Part shown: in pieces, positions 55,733 through 64,000 of the stretch | How positions within the stretch are numbered: position 1 is the first letter of the stretch | Layout of the letters: every line of letters begins with the position of its first letter | Assembly: GCA_014621425.1 (NCBI GenBank) | Contig: JAANBB010000088.1 | Location: forward strand, 1-64,000 | Reading direction: 5' to 3' | Source of the DNA: Cylindrodendrum hubeiense | Taxonomy: Eukaryota; Ascomycota; Sordariomycetes; Hypocreales; Nectriaceae | Length of the DNA stretch: 64,000 nucleotides | Notes under the pieces: generated by a model | What the model was told of the DNA's origin: nothing | Database searches by the model: none | The model's input: only the letters and a program-made list of their open reading frames with translations | Made by a program: the position numbers and the translations under genes

Positions 55733-57093
55733 ATGGTGTACATCGTTGGCCTCAACAGCGGCTCGTCTTTTGACGGCGTGGATGCTGTTCTATGCAAAAT
55801 CTCTCTTGCAGAGGACGGCCATCCGACTCGTCCAGAGTACATAGATGGCTTAACAGTAGACTGGCCATTGGAGCTGCAGCCTCTCATTCTGCGAGCTTTT
55901 GACAACGACCTCACCATTTTTGAGATGACAAGACTGAACTACGTCGCTGGTGCCTTATACGCAGAGGCAGCGAATGGTCTGATCGCTCAAAACAACCTGA
56001 AACCCCAGGACATCTTTGTCATTGGCTATGACGGACAAACCATCTACCAAGAGCCTCCAAACCGCGTCAAGGAGCGTGAATACATACTGAGTGGTAACAA
56101 GAGCCTACCGGACCTTTGGTTGAAGGGCGGCTACCCCTGCGGCTTCTTTATTGCGGAATCAGGCGTGGTCGCGGCGTTGACAGATGTGGATACGGTAACG
56201 CAGTTCAGACCAGTCGACCACGCGCTCGGTGGTTCAGCTGCACCTCTCATGCAGTATCTCGACTTTGTCGCGTTTCGAAATGACGGGCCAACCGTGACGC
56301 TAAACATCGGCGGCATCGCCAACTTGCAGCTTGCAGATAAGGATCGCAGCAAGATGATGGCCTTCGATACTGGCCCCGGCAACGTCATGATTGACCATGT
56401 CGTGAAGGCCAGGACGGGCCGTGGCTACGACAAGGATGGAGAACTGGCTGCCAAGGGCAACGCGATTGCATCGCTTCTCGCGGAGCTTCAAACCCACGAC
56501 TTTTACACACGCAAACCACCTCGCTCAGCCTGGCGGTTGGATTTTGGTGCCAGTTACGCCGACAGAATCCTTGAAAAATACGCCGCCGAGTCGACAGAAG
56601 ACATTCTCGCCACGCTGACCCAATTCACGGCCTTGTCTATCACGAGCAGTCTCGTCGACTTTATTCTTCCCCGGACTGCCGTAGTGCAGGTCATTGCATC
56701 CGGCGGCGGTACAAGGAACGCGACGTTGATGAAGAACCTGGGCGCCGAGATTGCCAAGCATGGCCTTACGCTGTCCGTCAGCGACAAGTTCGGTATTCCA
56801 GCTGCCTACAAGGAAGCCATAAAGTTCGCGACTTTAGCATTTGCAAACAAGCACGGTTTGGCGAATAACATCCCTGCTGCTGGGGGTGCCGTCAAATACG
56901 CTGTTCTTGGAAAACTGTCGCTTGCGCCCTGGAGAGCCAAGAATGCAGAGGAGGTTATTGGAAGGAACGAATTAGTGCTAGGTTTAGGGAAGAGTGAGTT
57001 CTGTCCTGATCAATGACGCTTCAGCGAAAGCTAATGGAGAAAACAGCAAATGGAACTCATACCAACGGGACCAACGGAGCCAACGGGGCATGA
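55733..57093 (+). CDS. AnmK / levoglucosan-kinase-family 1,6-anhydrosugar kinase
   Basis: Exons 55733-56993 and 57047-57093 with a 53-nt intron give 435 aa; unspliced, the frame stops at 57016 after 427 aa. The spliced end is an Asn/Gly/Thr-rich tail (TNGTHTNGTNGANGA). The ASKHA kinase fold is clear: GLNSGSSFDGVDAVLC (phosphate-1 loop, usually GTSMDGID), VIGYDGQTIYQEP, DHALGGSAAPLMQYLD, LNIGGIANLQL, AFDTGPGNVMIDHVV (with the catalytic Asp) and VIASGGGTRNATLM (ATP site). Bacterial AnmK cleaves and phosphorylates anhydro-MurNAc. The characterised fungal relative, Lipomyces starkeyi levoglucosan kinase (about 439 aa), converts levoglucosan to glucose-6-P. A levoglucosan or related anhydrosugar is therefore the likely substrate, but this is inferred from the family. 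Confidence 0.9.
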
Positions 57094-57450
57094 TCGGTTT
57101 GATGTAAGATTGTGTAGTTCTCACCCCAGGAGATTAAGTCTAAAATACTCTTATTGGGCACCTTGTTCACCGCATGACAGTCGGGGACGCAGCGATGATA
57201 TTCCGGGTCAAGACAGTCGGCACTCACGACGTCACATGCCGAGCCTAATGGCGCCCAACCAAGGATGGACGAGGACAGGGACCAATATGTAGCTAAATTT
57301 ACAGCCATTAGCACGGCTTTTCCTCCTCACTTTTTACTTCTCTATTTTGTAGAAAACCTCACAGCTCGAGCAAGGCTCACTGATGCTCCCCTCCCCCGAC
57401 TGTGCTTTGGCGCCCAAAAACCCCCCACGGACCAGACATTTTCTGAGCTG
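57094..57450. other. Intergenic, upstream of the second HET gene
   Basis: 357 bp. The HET frame is open back to an ATG at 57265, which would add 62 residues unlike other HET proteins; I treat it as leader. Confidence 0.4.
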
Positions 57451-58719
57451 ATGGATTTCAAATATCAGCGGAGGCTCGGAAAGGATGAGCTCAGACTTAT
57501 TCAGCCAATTCTGTTGAATCACAACCACATCAGTTTTCGGACGTTGACAATCTCGAGAGCGGGTGCCCCTCAATATACCGCCGTTTCATACACCTGGGGC
57601 GACGATGAACCTTCAGACACAATCCAATTGGACAGTCAGAAATTTTGCGTCAGGCCTAATTTGTGGTCGTGCCTGTACTATCTAGGTCGTGGCGCACAAA
57701 ATTCATGCGTGAACTACTTGTGGGTAGATGCGATATGCATCAACCAAACCGACAACGTCGAACGGAGTGCCCAAGTCTCTTCCATGGACGAAACTTATAA
57801 AAACGCTGGTTTTGTATCCGTTTGGTTGGGCCTCGTACCCTTGCCTGAGGCCTACTCTAACCGAATACTCAAAAATAAACGTGCCAGAACGTTAGAGTCT
57901 GATGGATTCAACTTCTCTGACTCCATGGCAGAGGTCGCAAATCGCCCGTACTGGTCTCGCTTTTGGGTGATTCAAGAATTCCTCCTTGGAAAAGATGTTA
58001 TACTGTATTGCAGCAACATCGGAATCAACTGGGTCGATTTTAAATTTACGTTGTGCAGAAATGCGCACATCGATGAGTTTGGAGACATGAGTCAACTGGA
58101 CGGCAAAGAAAGTACCTTCAAGGCTTTGCCACTGGTGATGGGACGCCATCCCGATAGGCTCCCAGAGTTATTCCAGCCACTTTACAGCCTTCTAGTCAAC
58201 CATCGCGGATCGAAATGCAAGGACTCCAGAGACAGAATCTTCTCACTTATGGGATTGATTTGCCCTGACGAGCGACGGTTTCTGAGCAGGGTTTTCCCAA
58301 ATTATGATATGACAGAAGATCATGTACGCATCATTACTTTAGCGTACTTGATCCACGTTGGATCTCTTGAACCCCCTTATAAGACAATAACCCAAACTTC
58401 AGAAGAGATATTTCTAGGCCTCGGAGTAGAGTCCGCGATGGAGAGAAAAAGACTCATACGTCGAGCTGAGAGGTTTGATCCCATTGGCCTTGAGTCATCA
58501 AGCGAGTTTTTAGGGATTCTGGCACTCCATGATGAAATGGAACGGTTCCAGGAGTTGGATGCTCTCAATGATGAACTAGAACAGTTCCAAGGGTTGGGTT
58601 CAGAAAACATCGAGGCAGGGGAGACAGGCGAGACAGAACCTCGAACGAACACGACAAGAAGGATTATCGGGGTTCTAATTTTCATACTCGTAGTGACAGT
58701 AGTTTGGTCACATCAATGA
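57451..58719 (+). CDS. HET-domain protein with a C-terminal membrane segment
   Basis: Single exon, 422 aa from ATG 57451, where the usual opening FKYQRRLGKDELRLI of HET proteins starts. The HET domain contains YTAVSYTWGDDEPS, VNYLWVDAICINQTDNVERSAQV, YKNAGFVSVWLG and RPYWSRFWVIQEFLLG, all in the canonical order. KDSRDRIFSLMGL closes the domain region. The remainder is short compared with most HET proteins (often 600-700 aa). It has a charged coiled-coil-like stretch (HDEMERFQELDALNDELEQFQGL) and ends in a hydrophobic helix, RIIGVLIFILVVTVVW, before the stop. A tail anchor is unusual and suggests membrane attachment. Family call is firm; incompatibility function is inferred from the family. 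Confidence 0.92.
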   Translation: MDFKYQRRLGKDELRLIQPILLNHNHISFRTLTISRAGAPQYTAVSYTWGDDEPSDTIQLDSQKFCVRPNLWSCLYYLGRGAQNSCVNYLWVDAICINQTDNVERSAQVSSMDETYKNAGFVSVWLGLVPLPEAYSNRILKNKRARTLESDGFNFSDSMAEVANRPYWSRFWVIQEFLLGKDVILYCSNIGINWVDFKFTLCRNAHIDEFGDMSQLDGKESTFKALPLVMGRHPDRLPELFQPLYSLLVNHRGSKCKDSRDRIFSLMGLICPDERRFLSRVFPNYDMTEDHVRIITLAYLIHVGSLEPPYKTITQTSEEIFLGLGVESAMERKRLIRRAERFDPIGLESSSEFLGILALHDEMERFQELDALNDELEQFQGLGSENIEAGETGETEPRTNTTRRIIGVLIFILVVTVVWSHQ

Positions 58720-58923
58720 TTAGCAAGGATGCTAGTCTTTGTAAAATTGTCGGGACTTGGAGATTAGAAAATTCGCGCTTTGTTGTCAAGTTAAATCCTG
58801 CTTGAGTGTTCATAGTAAAGGGAATAATTCACAATAACATTCCGGGCCTAAAAGATAATACTCCATCCAAATCCAGCAAAGTCTACGCTGGTGCGGCTCT
58901 GTGGCCCCACCATCACTCACTCT

Positions 58924-60648
58924 TCATCGACGCACCTGCACCGGGTGTGCCTCCGTGTTGAACACAAACCCATTGAACGCCCCTTGACCCTGCACTTGGA
59001 CGATCGAATCAGGCGCAAAGATGAGATACAAGTACTTGAGCGTCTCGGCCAGCCAGAAACTCTGCATGAAGTCGCCATGGCCTCCACCATCCTCCTTGGT
59101 CACATCGCGCAGGTGTGCATAGCCACTGCCAGCGCGGCACGCCCGCTCGATATGCTGGAAGCCCAGCCAGGCCATATTCTGGTACTTGGGGTCACCTGTG
59201 GCGCGGTATGCGTAGTATAGGCTCTCCATGGTTTCGGGTCGAAGGATGTAGCCTCGCGACGTGGCCCAGAAGCCGGCTTTGTCGTAAAATTCGGCCTGGT
59301 CGTCTGGAGGAGCTGCATTATCGGCACTAAGTTCCTGCGCGCTGTCGACCCAGCGGAAGCCTTCGGGGCCGACGCCGCTGGCAGTCTGGTAGTATGTCTC
59401 GTAGTATGACTCGGCAAGCTCAAGACCAAAGCTGGTGTACTTGTCCTGATTGAGCACGATGCCTCCGAGGATGAAGCTGCCGCCGGCGAAGCTAGCCACT
59501 GGACCTGTGTGTTAATTCCATGCAACCTTGGCTTTCTCGGGAGTACTTACAGTGGCCAGAGCTCGGATATGTCGTTTTTCCCGAGTATCCAGAAAGGAAG
59601 GTCAAATCCTCGCGTGAGGTCGGGTGCGATGCGAGGAACTCCATGGTGGAGTCTGCAGCCAGGATCCACCGGTCTTTGTACTCGCCGAACTCCTTCGGAT
59701 CGTACAAGTACATCTTGATCAGATACTCGTAGAAACTATCCGTGCCACCACCCCATCCTCCATTGCTGTCCAAGAATTTGCCGTCCTTGGTGCTGACCTG
59801 GTGTCCTACCAGTCCGGGGAAAGGCTCTGGGCTTCCAGTGGGGCGAAGCATGTATTCCTGAGCACGCTGTGACAGCTTGGCGTATTTTGGGTTTCCGGTA
59901 AGGTCGCTGAGGCGTGTCCACTCCAGCACCAGTGTGCCGAAGCCAGCGATGGAGTTGCGGTCGGCACCACTGAGACGCGGCTCTGGGTTCAGGTAGATGA
60001 CACCGTCGGGGACGCCGCTGGGAGTGTCAAATGCGATGCTCAGGCTGTCCGCGAGACTTTCGGCCTGTTTGAGCAGAGCTTCGACCTCCTCGGGTTTGGT
60101 TTTAAGATGCTTCATGGGACCTTTCAAAAGGTCATAGCCTGTCATAGTTAGTCAAAACTCAGAGGCTTCAAGCAGTCAAATGGCTGGGCGTTACCGGAAA
60201 TCAAGCCGCCTAGATATCTGATAGTAGTCTCGAAGACGGAGATGCCTTGGTTGGCTGCTTTCGTCGTGGTAAAGTCTATCTTGGGGATGTACTCTAAGAT
60301 CTGGTTCACAATCTCGGTTTCCTCCATGAGGATAGCAGTGGTCAGTGTATCAACAGAGGTTACGCTCCACCCATTCCTAGACACCCTAGTCAGTGGACGC
60401 AGGTTAAAAGAGCCTCATGTGGGGACAAACCTGTCATCCGCGAATGTGTTGCTGATGGGGCGTAGGCTATCATGAGGGAAGGCATGATCGTAATAGGCCT
60501 TCCATGATGTCTGGAAGACTTCTCTCACGGCGTCGGCTCTGCTGGCGTTTGGGCGCGGGACAGCCCGTTTCGCGGCATTTGGCAACGGTGACACGAGCAT
60601 CGGGAGAGTTGATCCCAGGATAAGGGCTAGTCCGCTGCTTAGTCTCAT
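58924..60648 (-). CDS. Secreted GH47 alpha-1,2-mannosidase
   Basis: Four exons, 60431-60648, 60195-60376, 59551-60138 and 58924-59504. Introns are 54, 56 and 46 nt, giving 522 aa. A signal peptide (about residues 1-22) leads into SWKAYYDHAFPHDSLRPISNTFADDRNGWSVTS, whose last part spans the first splice. GH47 marks follow in order: DTLTTAILM, ISVFETTIRYLGGL, SIAGFGTLVLEWTRLS, GGTDSFYEYLIKMYLY (catalytic acid region), RPETMESLYYAYRATGD, GGHGDFMQSFWLAETLKYLYLIF and FNTEAHP (calcium-binding Thr). The enzyme trims alpha-1,2-linked mannose from N-glycans. With a cleavable signal and no membrane anchor it is likely extracellular or in the secretory lumen. It lies 204 bp from the convergent HET gene and need not belong to the anhydrosugar cluster. 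Confidence 0.93.
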
Positions 60649-61656
60649 GATGCTAGAGCGAAGTGAACGGGACGGATACGCACGATGGACTCAATCCGGG
60701 TGGATGGGTTCTAGATATTAAGAGATAGAACTACGATGGCGGCAAGTGATGATCGTCAGGGGGGTCGGGGAGATTTGATGGTTTCAGTGGTCTCAATCAC
60801 AAGACAAAGTGGCGGCTCTCGCGGGGTTTTGTCTGGTGATCCTCCCTCTCCCGTCCGCCCTTTATCCGGCACATTATTATAGCCGAGAGTCTCAAAAGCA
60901 CTGAAGTGCTATAAGCGGGCCGCAACAAAGAAACGCTAGGCCCATCGTGGTGGGCGTGATGAGTCCAAAGGCGGCATAGCCTCCCTGGTAGCGTGACACC
61001 ATCAAGATGGCGGGATAGCGGCATGTCCCCCCGACGTGTCCCCGACGCGTAAACAGGGCGCTCCCTCGCGATCAGCATGCGCAGCCGTGTCTGCAGTCTC
61101 TGACTCTCTTCTCGGCGGCTCAGGAGATTGCATGGACGTGTTTAATAGTCGTTCATGCAAACCAGGGTATTGGTGATTTGTCTCAGACGCAAGCAACCAA
61201 TCAGATTGCTGAGATATGGGTCAAGGGCGGGGTTGCTGGTGGTGTGAAGGGGGAACGAAGTGAATGGCAACTCAAAGTTGGAACAGTGCTCAAAGGCCAT
61301 CGATGATTTAAGAAAGCTTTCTTATTTGCATATTCTCACTCTTCTCCCATAAAAGTTTCAATCATGCTTGTTCTCGGAATTTTCCTCCTACTGTGCCTTT
61401 GATCAATCAAGGTATTCCTCGTTTGGCTGTAGGGTAGGCTATCTTCCCTCAGATCTACGTCGCACCTCAGCAGCAGTCACGAAGAAGACCCCCAGAGCTA
61501 CCAGGTCTAGAGCCTAAAAATGGAGTATAGAATGCAACGGTATGTTGATATATCATCGGCCGTTGTTTCTGGGTGGACATTTCCAAAAATGAAGAGCATG
61601 TACTCACACTACATCTATTGAAATGAATGGAGCAAATGCAAAAAGAAAATGTTAAG
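60649..61656. other. Intergenic, GH47 promoter and tRNA 3' flank
   Basis: No coding sequence is supported. A plus-strand A-run with one G at 61640-61649 is a T-rich pol III terminator on the minus strand, just beyond the tRNA 3' end. Confidence 0.5.
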
Positions 61657-61738
61657 CGACATAGGCCTGATTTGAACAGACGCCTCCGAAGAGATATGAT
61701 TTCTAGTCATACGCATTAGACCACTCTGCCACTATGCC
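61657..61738 (-). tRNA. tRNA-Ser(AGA)
   Basis: 82 nt on the minus strand. The 7-bp acceptor stem GGCATAG/CTATGTC pairs with a single G-U, followed by a discriminator G as in serine tRNAs. The anticodon stem TATGA/TCATA is perfect around the loop CTAGAAA, giving anticodon AGA. A long class II variable arm with a TTCG loop follows. The T arm GTCTG/CAGGC carries TTCAAAT, which includes the pol III B box. No intron. A T-rich terminator lies 7-17 nt past the 3' end. All features fit an intact, functional gene. Confidence 0.93.
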
Positions 61739-62901
61739 TTGTTTGCTGATGGAGATTTTGCTCACTAATGTGGGCTAAAAGGGTTACCTAGTGGTGTCCA
61801 CAAGGGTCTAGGCCCTCTTTGCCCCCGCATCACACTCTGCATGGGCAACATCGGAATACACACTCGTTTACGATAAATATTGATTGAATTGGACATGCCG
61901 AACGCATTGGTGAGAGTATCAATTGGCTTTTGCAGTTGAAGCATGATCTTGGTCACTCTCCGTTGCACGGCAAACTAAGAGTATCACCCTACTAGGCTTA
62001 CCCTGTGTCTTGCCTGGTGGAGAAAACGACGAGTGTGTCGGCCGGCCTTAAGAGGATAGTTATTCGGTATGGACATCTCTCAAAGCTTTAAGCAACTGTA
62101 AGTATTCAGTCATCTCTTTCCAATGACTGGGAAGGATTTCGCTTGAATCGTTACCAAGCCCACTGTGAAATCGGCAGTAAGATTGAAGCTGTTGTTGAGA
62201 CATATGCCTTGTTGAGTCATGGCACTACTAGGCTTTGGCTTCCGCACAGAACTATACCTGACAGTAACGGCGGAAGCGACAGAAAAGTCAGGTTGAGTTG
62301 TATCTTGGGGTTTAATTCTTGGCGTAAGCCACGCTGCGACTTTCCTGAACAGGAGCCGATTTCGGGCCCAGGCGAAAGCTTATGGCCGATGGTCATGTAA
62401 CCCACCGCGATTCATTCAATGCTGGCCTCGTCACCCAATTGGTTGTCGAATGACAATCCATGCCCTCGGCGGCTACCCTTGGCCAATTTTCATGCACAAT
62501 TCTGTGAGGCTCGCCTCTCTATCGCTAGCCTTTGGGGGCCGAATTTGTTCGCTTGGGATGGCTGCGTTTGAGACTCGGCGTTATTGATCTCTGTCTCCCC
62601 CTTACTTGCTCATCCGCCCAAAAGCTATTCCCACCTGAGAACGAGTTTATTCAGCATCAAGTGCCTCAAAGGGACGTCGAAACTCTCTCTCAATTATGGA
62701 GAATTCAGAAACCTCATCACTCTGCTGGATGCAACCCCTCCGTGGCGAATCGACCAAGGTAGAGGGGAGAGATAGTAAATCGCCAAAATTATGTGTTGAG
62801 ATTCAGCCTGACCGTGTACCAGGCCCCCCAGAGACAGGGCAGCTAAAAATGCTTCCGAAATTATATAAAATATTGCCAAGTACCGCTCTTCCACATTATA
62901 G
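61739..62901. other. Gene-less stretch of 1.2 kb
   Basis: No supported gene. Short plus-strand frames at 62143-62400 and 62532-62775 have no recognisable content. Confidence 0.5.
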
Positions 62902-64000
62902 CTATTCAATAATGAAATCTTCAATATCATCTTCCAGCAGCCCCTCATTCAAGCCACTGTAAGTTACACCTAACACAAAGCACTTGCCCACGAAACCCCA
63001 GATAGTCTTGCCGTCCTCTTCTCGCCTCCTTCTGATCACGCAAGGCAGATTTCCCCCAAACAGTTGCGCGATGATATCTCCTGGCTCTGCAATATCAGGG
63101 GCCAGACCCATAAACCCGTCGTCGGTGATGAACCATGTACGGGATCGTACAAATTCATCCTGTGGAAATGTGATACGAGTGCGATAGTGAGGGGTTACCA
63201 AACTGTACAGGCTCGCCTGCGTGTATCTGGGCTCAATCGAGCTACGCTCTGTGCCAGAGTTCATGGTATAGAGGGATGGTTCCGTTCCCGCGCCATGAAA
63301 TTTGACGAAGACATGCTTATTTGGACCTCCGAGACCAGGTGCATCTTTCATAAATGCTGGTCTTAGCCTCGGGCGGTCTCGTGGAGCTCGACGGTATGAC
63401 CAAAATGACTCTTGGCGCTCGATCCCTTCCTCGGCATCACAGAGCGGCTCCTTAAGCATTACTGTTTTGACAAATGCCTCTTTGTAGGTTATATATGTGG
63501 TTGGATAAGGCTCTGGGAAAGAGTTGATGAGTTCTGCATGTCTCCCTGCGTCCCAGTCTTCTCGTTTGACCAGTTCAACGTGCTTGATTTGGAGTAATTG
63601 AACCCCTCGAACAGTTAGTCGCAAAGGCATGACCAGAGGAATTGTTAAGTCAGGGAACTCGATTTTGCATCTTGGATCCCTTTCCTTTGCATAACTGCTT
63701 TCAGATATTTCCTTGCGAAGACTTCCGTCAGCCGCCACGAAACTGTACATTAATGGCTTGCCATTCCAGGGGCGTCTCCAATCCGGTACCCACGATGGCA
63801 GATCTTGTGCGTGGTAGGATCCGTTGACACACATAAGCCACGTCAATGGGCGACGAGGTGATATCTTGAACCAAGCATACGTAACTCTGACATACACCTC
63901 TGCCAGGCTAAGGGAATAGTCGACTTTGGGAACGTGGCCGCCGTGTCCTCTCGCTATCCCCAACAAAGCAAACACGTGGTCCCTCGGGTCCGTCGCATGA
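62902..64000 (-). CDS. HET-family protein, C-terminal part (5' end beyond the window)
   Basis: Open frame from the window edge to a stop at 62902, at least 366 residues. It begins HATDPRDHVFALLGIARG, the conserved D-P-R-D-x-V-[FY]-A-L-L-G block that closes the HET domain of many fungal HET proteins. It continues with LPSWVPDW, the W-rich element that follows it. The end has FITDDGFMGLAPDIAEPGDIIAQLFGGNLPCVIRR, the G-D-x-[IV]-x-x-x-x-G-x-x-x-P-x-[VI]-[IL]-R closing motif of the family. The HET core motifs themselves would be to the right of base 64000. This is the third HET-type gene in the window, so the call rests on these C-terminal hallmarks. Confidence 0.85.
   Translation of the reverse strand, partial: HATDPRDHVFALLGIARGHGGHVPKVDYSLSLAEVYVRVTYAWFKISPRRPLTWLMCVNGSYHAQDLPSWVPDWRRPWNGKPLMYSFVAADGSLRKEISESSYAKERDPRCKIEFPDLTIPLVMPLRLTVRGVQLLQIKHVELVKREDWDAGRHAELINSFPEPYPTTYITYKEAFVKTVMLKEPLCDAEEGIERQESFWSYRRAPRDRPRLRPAFMKDAPGLGGPNKHVFVKFHGAGTEPSLYTMNSGTERSSIEPRYTQASLYSLVTPHYRTRITFPQDEFVRSRTWFITDDGFMGLAPDIAEPGDIIAQLFGGNLPCVIRRRREEDGKTIWGFVGKCFVLGVTYSGLNEGLLEDDIEDFIIE

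Noticed and set aside
57265..57450. Upstream ATG extending the second HET protein by 62 residues
   Set aside because: The extension has no HET-family similarity. The canonical N-terminus begins at 57451, so it was treated as 5' leader.
58924..60648. GH47 mannosidase as a member of the anhydrosugar cluster
   Set aside because: Neither the 19-bp palindrome nor CATCGGGGAA is seen in its upstream region, and an unrelated HET gene lies between. Proximity alone is not enough.
1..64000. CRISPR array, bacterial operons or phage elements
   Set aside because: The gene structure is eukaryotic throughout. No regularly spaced repeats of CRISPR type were seen.

Overview
The window is nuclear DNA of a filamentous ascomycete (Pezizomycotina; a Sordariomycete is my best guess). 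The evidence is short GT-AG introns of about 46-100 nt in most genes, fungus-specific families (HET domain, Zn(II)2Cys6 and DUF3425-bZIP regulators, cutinase, necrosis-inducing NPP1-type protein, GT64, GH47), loose gene spacing, and a retroelement relic decayed by C-to-T/G-to-A changes of the RIP type. Exon boundaries below were worked out by hand from splice signals, reading phase and protein-family fit.

Layout. 1-10 kb: a possible CVNH fragment at the left edge, a HET-domain gene, a triose-phosphate/nucleotide-sugar-type transporter with a 6-nt microexon, a GT64 glycosyltransferase and a large fungal membrane protein. 10.7-11.5 kb: a secreted NPP1-family protein. 13-27 kb: a metabolic neighbourhood with an MCT-type MFS transporter, a divergent cis-aconitate-decarboxylase-like MmgE/PrpD gene, a decayed Ty1/copia element between them, a stand-alone YrdC protein, a proline-racemase-family enzyme and a nine-exon Zn2Cys6 regulator. 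28-34.4 kb: an SDR, a DUF3425 bZIP factor, a GRE2/DFR-like reductase and a cutinase with a hexapeptide-repeat linker. 34.4-47.8 kb is gene-poor; it holds a decayed TPR-array relic, a secreted Thr-rich protein, two unrecognised small genes and a local tandem duplication.

47.9-57.1 kb: a J-domain protein, then what looks like a sugar-catabolic cluster: Zn2Cys6 regulator, MFS sugar transporter, transaldolase and an AnmK/levoglucosan-kinase-family 1,6-anhydrosugar kinase. An identical 19-bp near-palindrome lies in the divergent transporter/transaldolase promoter and again in the kinase promoter, as expected for a small regulon. This is the most interesting system in the window. 57.4-64 kb: a second HET gene with a C-terminal membrane segment, a secreted GH47 alpha-mannosidase, an intact tRNA-Ser(AGA), and a third HET-type gene running off the right edge.
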